56,712 bases of DNA from Angustibacter sp. Root456 (lineage in GTDB: Bacteria > Actinomycetota > Actinomycetes > Actinomycetales > Angustibacteraceae): assembly GCF_001426435.1 (NCBI RefSeq), contig NZ_LMER01000018.1:169675-226386 (forward strand), read 5' to 3'. The position numbers were made by a program, and so were the translations under genes. Positions 8,766-17,582 of the stretch are shown here, one piece after another; position 1 is the stretch's first letter; each line of letters opens with the position of its first letter. The notes under the pieces are model-generated. The model searched no databases. It worked only from the letters and a program-made list of their open reading frames with translations, and was not told where the DNA came from.

Positions 8766-9617
8766 TCAGAACAGGATCGTGGCGAAGGTGCCGACGCGCT
8801 CGAACCCGACCTTCTCGTAGACGGCGATCGCGCGGGCGTTGTAGTCGTTGACGTAGAGCGACACGATCGGGGCGTTGTCGCGCAGCGCCGCCTCCACCAC
8901 GGCGGCCATGGCTGGCGCGGCCAGTCCCTGGCCGCGCCAACGCGGGTCGACCCACACGCCGTGCACCTGCGCCACCTGCGAGCTCACCGAGCCCAGGTCG
9001 GCCTTGAAGACCACCTCACCCGCCGGTCCGAGTCGCACGAGCGTGCGCCCCTGGCGCAGCAGGTCGGTGACCCGGCGCCGGTAGGCCATGCCGCCGTCGG
9101 CGCCGACCGGGGAGTACCCCACCTCCTCGGTGAACATCGCCACCGACGCCGGCAGCACCGCGATGACGTCCTCGGGCAGGGCCCGCAGCACGTGCGGGTC
9201 GGGTTCGACCAACGGTGGTGCCTCGATGCTGTAGAGCGGCTGGCACGGGCGCGTCTCGCGCGCCCGCCAACCCATCGCCTGCAGCCGCGCCCAGATGCCG
9301 TTGACCGCCGCGGCCTCACCGAACAGGGAGGAGTAGGTACCGCCGGCCCGGCGCGCCCGGCTCGCGAAGGCGTCCATGGCGGCCGGTGTGCGCACCTCGA
9401 TCGGGATGAGGTTGGCCCCCGACCAGCAGGCGCTCGTCAGCTCCCCGTGCTCGAACAGCCCCCAGATCTCGCCACCCAGGCGCACCGGCTCGCTGCCGAC
9501 GAGCTCGACCCGCTCGGCCACCATGACGTTGGCGACCGGGTCGCGGGCGCACAGCTCGAGGATCGCGTCGCGGTCTCGACGCTCCAGGGTCCGCATGGCG
9601 GTGGCGCTGCGCAGCAC
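8766..9617 (-). CDS. DUF4081-GNAT two-domain N-acetyltransferase
   Basis: A 283-residue protein of the actinobacterial family found beside ispG. The N-terminal DUF4081 part (about 1-130) has RDAILELCARDPVANVMVAERVE and EIWGLFEHGELTSACWSGANLIPI. The C-terminal GNAT domain has VFKADLGSVSSQVAQVHGVWVDP and the CoA loop RWRGQGLAAPAMAAVV. YVNDYNARAIAVYEKVGFERVG closes it. The substrate is not established. The GTG start at 9617 keeps the usual N-terminus, although an ATG at 9596 (MRTLERRDRDAI) is a credible alternative. It reads in the same direction as ispG, 92 bases downstream, with a GC-rich hairpin between. Confidence 0.88.
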   Translation of the reverse strand: MLRSATAMRTLERRDRDAILELCARDPVANVMVAERVELVGSEPVRLGGEIWGLFEHGELTSACWSGANLIPIEVRTPAAMDAFASRARRAGGTYSSLFGEAAAVNGIWARLQAMGWRARETRPCQPLYSIEAPPLVEPDPHVLRALPEDVIAVLPASVAMFTEEVGYSPVGADGGMAYRRRVTDLLRQGRTLVRLGPAGEVVFKADLGSVSSQVAQVHGVWVDPRWRGQGLAAPAMAAVVEAALRDNAPIVSLYVNDYNARAIAVYEKVGFERVGTFATILF

Positions 9618-9673
9618 GACGTCAGCCTGCCGTGCACGCCAAGGCCGTGTCGACCGACGTCCTCACTGCGGAC

Positions 9674-9690
9674 GCGCGCCCCCGGCGCGC
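9674..9690. terminator. GC-rich hairpin downstream of ispG
   Basis: GCGCGCC (9674-9680), CCC loop, GGCGCGC (9684-9690). A 7-bp all-GC stem in the 92-bp gap between ispG and the DUF4081-GNAT gene, without a U-tract. Possible terminator or attenuator. Confidence 0.4.
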
Positions 9691-9709
9691 TGCCCCGGCC
9701 TGCACCGCG

Positions 9710-10852
9710 TCAGGAGACGCTGACCGACGGCTCACCCTCAGCGTCCATGGTCTCGGCAAGGCGCATGGCCTCCTCGATGAGCGTCTCGACGATGGCCGAC
9801 TCGGGCACGGTCTTGATGACCTCGCCCTTGACGAAGATCTGCCCCTTGCCGTTGCCGGACGCCACCCCGAGGTCGGCCTCGCGGGCCTCCCCCGGCCCGT
9901 TCACGACGCAGCCCATGACGGCCACGCGCAACGGGACCTCGAGGCCCTCGAGCCCGGCGGTGACCTCCTCGGCCAGCTTGTAGACGTCGACCTGCGCCCG
10001 CCCGCACGACGGGCACGACACGATCTCGAGCTTGCGCGGGCGCAGGTTGAGCGACTGCAGGATCGCGATGCCGACCTTGACCTCCTCGACCGGAGGCGCC
10101 GACAGGGAGACGCGGATGGTGTCGCCGATGCCCTTCGACAGCAACGCGCCGAACGCCGTCGCCGACTTGATGGTGCCCTGGAACGCCGGGCCGGCCTCGG
10201 TGACACCGAGGTGCAGCGGCCAGTCACCCCGCTCGGCGAGCAGCTCGTAGGCGCGCACCATGACGACCGGGTCGTTGTGCTTCACCGAGATCTTGAAGTC
10301 GTGGAAGTCGTGCTCCTCGAACAGCGACGCCTCCCACACCGCGGACTCCACGAGCGCCTCGGGCGTGGCCTTGCCGTACTTCTCCAGCAGCCGCGGGTCG
10401 AGCGAGCCGGCGTTGACGCCGATGCGCAGCGACACGCCGGCGTCCTTGGCGGCGCGGGCGATGGCACCCACCTGGTCGTCGAACTTGCGGATGTTGCCGG
10501 GGTTGACGCGCACGGCCGCGCAGCCGGCGTCGATCGCGGCGAAGACGTACTTGGGCTGGAAGTGGATGTCGGCGATCACCGGGATCTGCGACTTCTTGGC
10601 GATCGCGGGCAGCGCGTCGGCGTCGTCCTGGCTCGGGCAGGCCACACGCACGATGTCGCAACCGGTGGCGGTGAGCTCGGCGATCTGCTGCAGCGTGGCG
10701 TTGACGTCGGCCGTGAGCGTGGTGGTCATCGACTGCACGCTGATGGGCGCGTCACCGCCGACCTCGACCGAGCCCACCTTGATCTTGCGCGACGGACGCC
10801 GTGGGGCGAGCACGGGCGGGGGCAGGGCGGGCAGACCGAGGGAGACGCTCAT
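9710..10852 (-). CDS. ispG: 4-hydroxy-3-methylbut-2-enyl diphosphate synthase (flavodoxin-type)
   Basis: Penultimate enzyme of the MEP isoprenoid pathway, a [4Fe-4S] reductive dehydratase. The 380-residue product has the TIM-barrel start ([20 protein letters not shown]), VNPGNIRKF and VSVKHND-like ISVKHND. The cluster ligands are two Cys in [10 protein letters not shown] and one in [17 protein letters not shown], the last followed by the conserved Glu. Length matches the two-domain bacterial form. The ATG at 10852 gives the expected N-terminus. Neighbours rseP and dxr complete the conserved dxr-rseP-ispG block, and dxr acts in the same pathway. Confidence 0.97.
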   Translation of the reverse strand: MSVSLGLPALPPPVLAPRRPSRKIKVGSVEVGGDAPISVQSMTTTLTADVNATLQQIAELTATGCDIVRVACPSQDDADALPAIAKKSQIPVIADIHFQPKYVFAAIDAGCAAVRVNPGNIRKFDDQVGAIARAAKDAGVSLRIGVNAGSLDPRLLEKYGKATPEALVESAVWEASLFEEHDFHDFKISVKHNDPVVMVRAYELLAERGDWPLHLGVTEAGPAFQGTIKSATAFGALLSKGIGDTIRVSLSAPPVEEVKVGIAILQSLNLRPRKLEIVSCPSCGRAQVDVYKLAEEVTAGLEGLEVPLRVAVMGCVVNGPGEAREADLGVASGNGKGQIFVKGEVIKTVPESAIVETLIEEAMRLAETMDAEGEPSVSVS

Positions 10853-10908
10853 GCCTCAAGTATCTCCCCGGCACCGACGGCCGGCGAAACGCACCCGGAT
10901 CGAGCGGG

Positions 10909-12255
10909 TCAGCCGCCGAGCTTCACGGGCTTGACGATGTCGGCGTAGATCAGCAGCACCGACATCACGATCAGCACCGTGCTCATGGCGTAGGCGATGG
11001 GCAGCAGGCGGGCGACGTCGGCGGGGCCGGGGTCCGGACGCCGCCGCATCCGCGCGACGGCGCGACGCAGGCCCTCCCAGATCGCACCGGCGACGTGGCC
11101 GCCGTCGAGCGGCAGCAGCGGGATGAGGTTGAACACGAACAGCGCGAGGTTGAGCGAGGCCAGCAGGCTGAGGAAGAACGACACGCGCTCGCGCGGCGTC
11201 TGAACGAACGGGATCGAGTCGCTGCTCGCGATCTCACCGGCGGCGCGCGTCACGCCGACGACGCTGATCGGGCCGTTGGGGTCGCGCTCGCCGGAGCCGA
11301 ACGCGGCCTGCACGATGCCGACCATCTTCTGCGGGATCCGGACGACGACCGCCGCGGTCTGGGTGAAGCCGTTCCACAGCGCACCCGGCACCGCCGTGAT
11401 CGGCTGGCGTTCCATGCCCACCGACGGCGAGACGCCGAGGAAGCCGACCTGCGTGGTCTTCAGGGTGCCGTCGGCTGCCGTCACGGGGTTGCCCTGGTCG
11501 TCGAGCACGGGGCGCTGGCTGAGGGGGATCGCCGCCGAGAGGGTGAGCCGCTTGCCGTCGCGCTCGACGACGAAGTCGACGGTGCGCCCGCCCGCGCCCC
11601 GGATCGCCTGCGTGGCGTCGTCCCACGTGCGGATCGGTTGTCCGTCGAACGACACCAGGCGGTCGCCGGGGCGAAGACCGGCCGCGGCTGCCGGGGCCGG
11701 CTGGTCGCTCGGCGTGCACTCACGGTCGGGCGTGCCGGCGGGCAGGATGCACTGCGAGACGCTCGACACGGTGGGCACGAGGCTCTGCACGCCGAGCCCG
11801 GCCATCGTCACGGTGAGCAGCACGGCCGCGATGACGAGGTTCATCGTCGGACCGCCCAGCATCACCACGATCTTGCGCGGCACCGACAGCCGGTAGAAGA
11901 CGCGGTGCTCGTCGCCGGGCTGGATCTCCTCCAGCGACTGCTGGCGCGCGGACTCGACGAGCATGCCCATGCGACCGGTCGACGACGAGCGCACGAAGCG
12001 CGGGTCGGTGCCGGGCTTGGGAGGGAACATCCCGATCATCCGGATGTAACCGCCGAGCGGGATCCACTTGACGCCGTACTCGGTCTCACCGCGGTGGCGC
12101 GACCAGATCGTCGGCCCGAAGCCGACCATGTACTGCGTGACCTTCACGCCGAACTTCTTGGCCGGCACCAGGTGCCCGATCTCGTGCAGCGCGATCGACG
12201 CACCGATGCCGACGACGAAGACGACGACGCCGAGGGTCCAGGCCAGAGCAGTCAC
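10909..12255 (-). CDS. rseP: RIP-type site-2 zinc metalloprotease (RseP family)
   Basis: A 448-residue intramembrane protease that cleaves single-pass regulatory proteins such as anti-sigma factors. HEIGH (24-28) in the first membrane helix supplies the Zn ligands and catalytic Glu. A PDZ-like domain sits in the middle ([21 protein letters not shown]). The third ligand motif is in [13 protein letters not shown] near the C-terminus, followed by a last membrane segment. The GTG at 12255 overlaps the dxr stop as GTGA and starts directly at the first helix. The frame is open 36 bases further upstream, but that would put an unneeded extension before the helix. Local operon dxr-rseP, then ispG. Confidence 0.95.
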   Translation of the reverse strand: MTALAWTLGVVVFVVGIGASIALHEIGHLVPAKKFGVKVTQYMVGFGPTIWSRHRGETEYGVKWIPLGGYIRMIGMFPPKPGTDPRFVRSSSTGRMGMLVESARQQSLEEIQPGDEHRVFYRLSVPRKIVVMLGGPTMNLVIAAVLLTVTMAGLGVQSLVPTVSSVSQCILPAGTPDRECTPSDQPAPAAAAGLRPGDRLVSFDGQPIRTWDDATQAIRGAGGRTVDFVVERDGKRLTLSAAIPLSQRPVLDDQGNPVTAADGTLKTTQVGFLGVSPSVGMERQPITAVPGALWNGFTQTAAVVVRIPQKMVGIVQAAFGSGERDPNGPISVVGVTRAAGEIASSDSIPFVQTPRERVSFFLSLLASLNLALFVFNLIPLLPLDGGHVAGAIWEGLRRAVARMRRRPDPGPADVARLLPIAYAMSTVLIVMSVLLIYADIVKPVKLGG

Positions 12256-13415
12256 GCACCCAGGATCGCACGGGCGCGGTGGCGGGCCCACCGCTCAGCC
12301 GCCAGCACCGCGTCGACGCTCAGCTGGCCAGAGGGCGCTTCGTGCTCGTCGACCACCCGCCGCACCGTCTCGACGATCTCGGTGAACCGGATCCGCCGGT
12401 CGTGGAAGGCCTCGACGCACTCCTCGTTGGCGGCGTTGAAGACCGCCGGGTAGGTGCTGCCCGAGGCGCCGGCGCGGCGGGCCAGCGACACGGCCGGGAA
12501 CGCGTCGTCGTCCAACGGCAGGAACTGCCACGACTGGGCCTGCGTCCAGTCGATGGGCGCGTCGACGTCGGCCAGCCGCTCGGGCCACGACAGCCCGAGG
12601 GCGATGGGCACGAGCATGCGTGGCGGTCCGGCCTGGGCGATGGTCGAGCCGTCGACGAACTCGACCATCGAGTGGATCAGCTGCTGCGGGTGCACCACGA
12701 CCTCGATGCGCTCGAACGGCACGTCGAACAGCAGGTGGGCCTCGATGACCTCCAGGCCCTTGTTGACCAGGGTCGCGGAGTTCGTCGTGACCACCCGGCC
12801 CATGGCGAAGTTGGGGTGGGCCAGCGCCTGCTCGGGGGTCACGTCGTGCAGCGACGCGCGGTCACGGCCGAGGAACGGCCCCCCGCTGGCCGTGAGCACC
12901 AGGCGCCGTACCTCGGTGGCGGCGCCGGAGCGCAGGCACTGCGCGATCGCCGAGTGCTCGGAGTCGACGGGCACGATCTGGCCGGGCGAGGCCGCCGCTG
13001 TGACCAGCGGGCCCCCGACGATGAGCGACTCCTTGTTCGCGAGCGCCAGCACGCTGCCCACCTCGAGCGCGGCGAGCGTCGGGCGCAGGCCGATCGAGCC
13101 GGTGATGCCGTTGAGCACGACGTCGTCGCCGCGGCCGGCGAGGGCAGTGGCGGCGTCCGGGCCGGCGAGCACCTCGGGCAGCCGGGCGCCGTCCGCCTGG
13201 CGGGCGAGCTCGTCACGCAGGGCGCTCTCGGCGCCGGGGTCGGCGACGCCCACCTGCTCGACGCCCAGGCTCAGCGCCTGCTGCGCCAGCGTGCGGACGT
13301 CGGAGCCGCCGGCCGCGATCGCGGTGACCTCGAACCGGTCGGGGTTGCGGGTGATGACGTCGATCGCCTGGGTGCCGATCGACCCCGTGGACCCGAGCAG
13401 CACGACGCGACGCAT
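12252..13415 (-). CDS. dxr: 1-deoxy-D-xylulose-5-phosphate reductoisomerase
   Basis: Commits 1-deoxyxylulose 5-phosphate to MEP isoprenoid synthesis, NADPH dependent. The 387-residue product has the NADPH-binding GSTGSIGTQ (8-16). It also has [12 protein letters not shown], the metal-binding VDSEHSA and the substrate segment [10 protein letters not shown] with [27 protein letters not shown]. The C-terminal helical domain ends RAILGA. The ATG at 13415 is canonical. It is the first gene of the dxr-rseP-ispG block. In compact actinobacterial genomes the next gene upstream is often the DivIVA-domain gene after rlmN; here 38 kb of catabolic genes intervene. Confidence 0.97.
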   Translation of the reverse strand: MRRVVLLGSTGSIGTQAIDVITRNPDRFEVTAIAAGGSDVRTLAQQALSLGVEQVGVADPGAESALRDELARQADGARLPEVLAGPDAATALAGRGDDVVLNGITGSIGLRPTLAALEVGSVLALANKESLIVGGPLVTAAASPGQIVPVDSEHSAIAQCLRSGAATEVRRLVLTASGGPFLGRDRASLHDVTPEQALAHPNFAMGRVVTTNSATLVNKGLEVIEAHLLFDVPFERIEVVVHPQQLIHSMVEFVDGSTIAQAGPPRMLVPIALGLSWPERLADVDAPIDWTQAQSWQFLPLDDDAFPAVSLARRAGASGSTYPAVFNAANEECVEAFHDRRIRFTEIVETVRRVVDEHEAPSGQLSVDAVLAAERWARHRARAILGA

Positions 13416-13445
13416 GCGCTCACCCTCCCACGCCCCCCGGCAGGG

Positions 13446-14909
13446 TCAGAGGGCGATGCCGACGTACTTGGTCTCGAGGTACTCCTCGATGCCCTCAGCG
13501 CCGCCCTCGCGCCCGAAGCCGCTCGCCTTGACGCCGCCGAACGGCGCCGCCGGGTTCGACACCACGCCCTGGTTGATGCCGACCATGCCGGTCTCCAGGC
13601 CCTCGCTGACGCGCAGCGCGCGCGACAGGTCGGTGGTGAAGGCGTAGGCGACCAGGCCGTACTCGGTGTCGTTGGCGAGGGTCAGCGCCTCGTCGTCCGT
13701 GCTGAAGGACGTGACCGGCGCGACCGGGCCGAAGATCTCCTCGTCGAAGACGCGGGCGTCGCTCGGGACGTCGGCGAGCACGGTCGGCGAGTAGTAGAAG
13801 CCCTTGTCGCCGGTGGGACCGCCACCGGTGAGCACGCGGCCGCCGTGGTCGATGGCGTCCTGGACGAGCTCGGCGACCTTGTCGCGCTGCTTGTCGTCGA
13901 TGAGCGGGCCGACGTCGACGCCGTCCTCGGTGCCGCGGCCGACCGTGAGCGCCCCCATCCGCTCGGCCAGCCGCTGGGAGAACTCGTCCGCCACCGACTC
14001 GTGGACGATGAACCGGTTGGCCGCCGTGCACGCCTCACCGATGTTGCGCATCTTGGCGAGCATCGCACCGTCGACGGCCTTGTCGAGGTCGGCGTCGCCG
14101 AAGACCAGGAACGGCGCGTTGCCGCCGAGCTCCATCGACACCCGCAGCAGGCCCTCGGCCGACTGCTCGACGAGCTTGCGGCCCACCGGCGTCGAGCCGG
14201 TGAAGGTCAGCTTGCGCAGGCGCGGGTCGCGGATCAGCGGCTCCATGACGTCACCGGTGTGGGACGTCGTCACGACGTTGAGCACGCCGTCCGGCAGGCC
14301 GCTCTCGGTGAGGATCTGCGCGAGCGCCAGCATCGACAGCGGCGTCTGCGAGGCCGGCTTGACGATCATCGCGCAGCCAGCCGCCACGGCCGGCCCGATC
14401 TTGCGCGTGCCCATGGCGAGCGGGAAGTTCCAGGGCGTGATCATCAGCGCCGGGCCGACGGGCTGCTTCATCGTGAGCAGCCGCGTGGCGCCGTTCGGGG
14501 ACGTCGACCACCGGCCGGCGATGCGCACGGCCTCCTCGGAGAACCACCGGAAGAACTCGGCGCCGTAGGTGATCTCGGCCATCGCCTCCTTGAGGGGCTT
14601 GCCCATCTCGAGGGTCATGAGCAGCGCGAGGTCCTCGGCGCGCTCGGTGATCTTCTCGAAGGCAGCCCGCAGGATCTCGCCGCGCTCGCGCGGGGCGGTG
14701 GCGGCCCAGCTCGCCTGGGCGGCCACGGCGGCGTCGAGGGCGGCCCGCCCGTCGTCGACGGTGGCGTCGGCAACCGACGTCAGCACCTCTTCGGTCGAGG
14801 GGTCGATCACGTCGAGCTCGGCGCCTCCGCTGGCCGCACGCCACTCGCCGCCGATGAACAGCCCTCGCTGCACCGACTCGACGACGCGTCGCTCGTCCTG
14901 CTGGGTCAC
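13446..14909 (-). CDS. gabD: NAD(P)-dependent succinate-semialdehyde dehydrogenase
   Basis: Oxidises succinate semialdehyde to succinate, the last step of GABA breakdown. The 487-residue ALDH has the N-binding segment ALMITPWNFPLAMGTRKIGP. The general base is Glu260 in MELGGN and the catalytic residue is Cys294 in NIGEACTAANRF; the GEACTAANR context is typical of GabD. The C-terminus is GVKASGFGREGGAEGIEEYLETKYV. The GTG at 14909 has AAGGAG six bases upstream, which decides the start over the longer open frame. It diverges from gabT across 160 bp, and the pair completes GABA to succinate. Confidence 0.93.
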   Translation of the reverse strand: MTQQDERRVVESVQRGLFIGGEWRAASGGAELDVIDPSTEEVLTSVADATVDDGRAALDAAVAAQASWAATAPRERGEILRAAFEKITERAEDLALLMTLEMGKPLKEAMAEITYGAEFFRWFSEEAVRIAGRWSTSPNGATRLLTMKQPVGPALMITPWNFPLAMGTRKIGPAVAAGCAMIVKPASQTPLSMLALAQILTESGLPDGVLNVVTTSHTGDVMEPLIRDPRLRKLTFTGSTPVGRKLVEQSAEGLLRVSMELGGNAPFLVFGDADLDKAVDGAMLAKMRNIGEACTAANRFIVHESVADEFSQRLAERMGALTVGRGTEDGVDVGPLIDDKQRDKVAELVQDAIDHGGRVLTGGGPTGDKGFYYSPTVLADVPSDARVFDEEIFGPVAPVTSFSTDDEALTLANDTEYGLVAYAFTTDLSRALRVSEGLETGMVGINQGVVSNPAAPFGGVKASGFGREGGAEGIEEYLETKYVGIAL

Positions 14910-14966
14910 GGGCTGCTCCTTAGCTCGGGAGGGTGTCTGGTGGACAGGCGCGGGCACCGCTGCGGT

Positions 14967-15040
14967 CTCGACGCTAGTCGAGGGCCGGGCGCGACCTGCC
15001 GTCACTGTGTCAACGGGAAAGCTCGCGCGCCGTCACTGTG
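14967..15040. promoter_or_regulatory. Candidate control sites between gabD and gabT
   Basis: The 160-bp divergent gap holds an inverted repeat CTCGAC-GCTA-GTCGAG (14967-14982). It also holds a 12-bp direct repeat GCCGTCACTGTG (14998-15009 and 15029-15040), spaced 31 bp, about three helical turns. The first direct-repeat copy continues into CACTGTGTC, a sequence that recurs upstream of mmsA and the aldehyde dehydrogenase at 34.4 kb. Direct repeats at about three turns are reminiscent of the arrangement known for GabR-type regulators; no GabR gene is in the window. Confidence 0.45.
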
Positions 15041-15069
15041 CCGTCGGCCAGGTCATTAGTCTGCAAAGC

Positions 15070-16437
15070 ATGAGCGATCTGCGCGAGTCCGCCCCCAGCC
15101 TCTCCCTCGGCGACGAGGCGGTGCCCCAGCGCCGCCAGCTGGTGACCGAGATCCCCGGCCCCCGGTCGCGAGCGCTGCACGAGCGCAAGAAGGCGGCCGT
15201 GGCCGACGGTGTGGGCACGACGCTGCCCGTCTACGTCGAGCGCGCCGGCGGGGGCGTCATCGTCGACGTCGACGGCAACTCGCTCATCGACTTCGGCTCC
15301 GGCATCGCCGTGGTCAACGTCGGCAACGCCAACCCGCGCGTCGCCGCCCGGGTGCAGGCGCAGGTCGCCCAGTTCACCCACACCTGCTTCATGGTGACGC
15401 CGTACGACGGCTACGTGGAGGTCTGCGAGGCCCTCGCCCGCCTGACGCCCGGCGACCACGCCAAGAAGTCGGCGCTGTTCAACTCCGGTGCCGAGGCCGT
15501 CGAGAACGCCGTCAAGATCGCCCGGGTCGCCACCGGCCGTGACGCCGTCGTGGTGTTCGACCACGCCTACCACGGCCGCACCAACCTCACGATGGCCATG
15601 ACCGCCAAGTCGATGCCCTACAAGCACGGCTTCGGCCCCTTCGCCGGCGAGGTCTACCGCGCGCCCATGAGCTACCCGTTCCGCGAGGCGGCCCCGATCA
15701 CCGGCGAGCAGGCCGCTCAGCGCGCGATCTCGATCATCGAGAAGCAGGTGGGCGCCGACGAGGTGGCGTGCGTCGTCATCGAGCCGATCCAGGGTGAGGG
15801 CGGGTTCGTCGTCCCCGCGAAGGGCTTCCTGCCCACGCTGGCGGCCTGGTGCCGCGAGAACGGCGTGGTGTTCGTGGCCGACGAGATCCAGACGGGCTTC
15901 GCCCGCACCGGCTCGATGTTCGCCTGCGACGACGAGGGCGTCGTCCCCGACCTCATCACCACCGCCAAGGGCATCGCCGGTGGCCTGCCGCTCGCTGCGG
16001 TGACCGGCCGGGCCGAGCTCATGGACGCCGTCCACGTGGGTGGCCTCGGCGGCACCTACGGCGGCAACCCGGTGGCCTGCGCCGCCGCGCTCGGCGCCAT
16101 CGAGGCGATCGAGAGCGACCACCTCGCCGAGCGCGCGCAGCACATCGGCGAGGTCATGCTCGAGCGGCTGCACACCCTGGCCGCCGAGCACCCCCAGATC
16201 GGCGACGTCCGCGGCCGCGGGGCGATGGTGGCCATCGAGCTCGTGACCCCGGGCACCACCGACCCCGACCCCGCCGAGGCCGGGCGGATCAGCGCCGCCT
16301 GCCACCAGCAGGGAGTCGTCACGTTGACCTGCGGCACGTTCGGCAACGTGCTGCGCTTCCTGCCCCCGCTGGTCATCAGCGACGAGCTGCTCACCGAGGG
16401 CCTCGACGTGATCGCGGCCGCGGTGGCCGGGCGATGA
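15070..16437 (+). CDS. gabT: 4-aminobutyrate--2-oxoglutarate transaminase
   Basis: Transfers the amino group of GABA to 2-oxoglutarate, giving succinate semialdehyde. The 455-residue class III PLP aminotransferase shows TEIPGPRSRALHERKKAAVADGVG, typical of actinobacterial GabT. It then has NSGAEAVENAVKIAR, the aromatic YHGRTNLTMAMTAK, and FVADEIQTGFARTGSMFA with the PLP-ring Asp. The Schiff-base lysine is Lys300 in TTAKGIAGGLPL, followed by GTYGGNPVACAAALG. The ATG at 15070 is the first start giving this N-terminus. Its stop originally overlapped the next gene as ATGA; a 23-bp duplication has altered that junction. Confidence 0.94.
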   Translation: MSDLRESAPSLSLGDEAVPQRRQLVTEIPGPRSRALHERKKAAVADGVGTTLPVYVERAGGGVIVDVDGNSLIDFGSGIAVVNVGNANPRVAARVQAQVAQFTHTCFMVTPYDGYVEVCEALARLTPGDHAKKSALFNSGAEAVENAVKIARVATGRDAVVVFDHAYHGRTNLTMAMTAKSMPYKHGFGPFAGEVYRAPMSYPFREAAPITGEQAAQRAISIIEKQVGADEVACVVIEPIQGEGGFVVPAKGFLPTLAAWCRENGVVFVADEIQTGFARTGSMFACDDEGVVPDLITTAKGIAGGLPLAAVTGRAELMDAVHVGGLGGTYGGNPVACAAALGAIEAIESDHLAERAQHIGEVMLERLHTLAAEHPQIGDVRGRGAMVAIELVTPGTTDPDPAEAGRISAACHQQGVVTLTCGTFGNVLRFLPPLVISDELLTEGLDVIAAAVAGR

Positions 16438-16467
16438 CGACCGGGGTGGCCGGGCGATGACGACCGG
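16422..16467. repeat. 23-bp tandem duplication across the gabT/aminotransferase junction
   Basis: Two perfect 23-bp copies (16422-16444 and 16445-16467) each contain the ATGA overlap. The first ATG (16434) now opens an 8-codon minicistron (MTTGVAGR) whose TGA overlaps the second ATG (16457). Translational coupling is therefore preserved through two successive ATGA overlaps. Confidence 0.9.
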
Positions 16468-17572
16468 GGTGGACGCCGGGCGCCTGGCCGCCCTGCACCA
16501 GCGCGAGGTCGAGCGGTTCATCGCCGAGCGGCCCCAGTCTGCCGCGATGTTCGAGCACGCGAAGGAGCACCTGCACGGCGGCGTCCCCATGTCGTGGATG
16601 GCCAAGTGGCCCGGCCCGTACCCCGTGTTCGTCCAGAGCGCGCACGGCGCGCACTTCACCTGCGTCGACGGCATCGACCACGTCGACCTGTGCCTCGGCG
16701 ACACCGGGGCGATGGTCGGCCACTCCCCCGACGCCACCGTCGCGCGGGTGCGCGAACAGGTCGAACGCGGCATCACCGCCATGCTGCCAACCGCCGACGC
16801 ATCCGTTGCCGCAGAAGAGCTCTCACGCCGTTTCGGGCTGCCGCAGTGGCAGTTCACCCTCTCGGCGACGGACGCCAACCGGCACGTGATCCGCTACGCG
16901 CGACACGTCACCGGGCGGGCGAAGGTGCTCGTCATCGACTGGTGCTACCACGGCACCGTCGACGAGACCTTCGCGACGCTCGACGGTGACCAGGTGGTGC
17001 CGCGGCGCGGCAACATCGGCGCCCCGGTGCCGCCGTCCGAGACGACGGTCGTGGTGCCGTTCAACGACGTCCCCGCCCTCGAACGGGCCCTGGCCACCGG
17101 CGAGGTGGCGTGCGTTCTGCTCGAGCCGGCGATGACGAACATCGGCATCGTCCTGCCCGACGACGGCTACCACCAGGCCCTGCGGCGCCTCACGCGCGAG
17201 CACGGCACCCTGCTGGTGATGGACGAGACGCACACGCTGTGCGCCGGCCCCGGTGGCTGCACGGCCGCGTGGGGGCTCGAGCCCGACGTGGTCGTCGTCG
17301 GAAAGACGATCGGGGCCGGCATCCCCGCGGGTGCCTTCGGCTTCACCAGCGAGCTGTCGGAGCGGATCCGGCGCTCGGTCGAGCTCGAGGACATCGACGT
17401 CGGCGGGATCGGCGGCACCCTTGCCGGCAACGCGCTCTCGCTCGCCGCAGTGGCCACGACGCTCACCGAGGTGCTCATGGCGCTCATGAGCCCGGCCACC
17501 ACCGAGGCGGACGTCGACCGGCACACCGAGGCTTTCGCCGAGTGCGCTGGCGAGCTGTTCGCAACGCAGTAA
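16457..17572 (+). CDS. Class III aminotransferase (transaminase) with apparent internal deletion
   Basis: A PLP enzyme of the aspartate aminotransferase/glutamate-1-semialdehyde mutase-like branch of class III. HLHGGVPMSWMAKWPGPYP at the N-terminus, LVMDETHTLCAGPGG with the PLP Asp, and Lys283 in VVVGKTIGAGIPAGAFG are intact. It has 371 residues, while relatives have about 450. After LAAVATTLTEVL the sequence jumps to MALMSPATTEADVDRHTEAF, which in relatives is the extreme C-terminus. About 80 residues of the C-terminal domain therefore appear to be missing, in frame. GCTCATG occurs twice at the junction (17473-17488). It may be inactive. It lies downstream of gabT and is likely co-transcribed. 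Confidence 0.8.
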   Translation: MTTGVDAGRLAALHQREVERFIAERPQSAAMFEHAKEHLHGGVPMSWMAKWPGPYPVFVQSAHGAHFTCVDGIDHVDLCLGDTGAMVGHSPDATVARVREQVERGITAMLPTADASVAAEELSRRFGLPQWQFTLSATDANRHVIRYARHVTGRAKVLVIDWCYHGTVDETFATLDGDQVVPRRGNIGAPVPPSETTVVVPFNDVPALERALATGEVACVLLEPAMTNIGIVLPDDGYHQALRRLTREHGTLLVMDETHTLCAGPGGCTAAWGLEPDVVVVGKTIGAGIPAGAFGFTSELSERIRRSVELEDIDVGGIGGTLAGNALSLAAVATTLTEVLMALMSPATTEADVDRHTEAFAECAGELFATQ

Positions 17573-17582
17573 CCTCCGGGGC

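Noticed and set aside
12279-15059. Plus-strand open frame of 926 codons
   Set aside because: Antisense to dxr and gabD, both unmistakable; long antisense frames are expected at this GC content.
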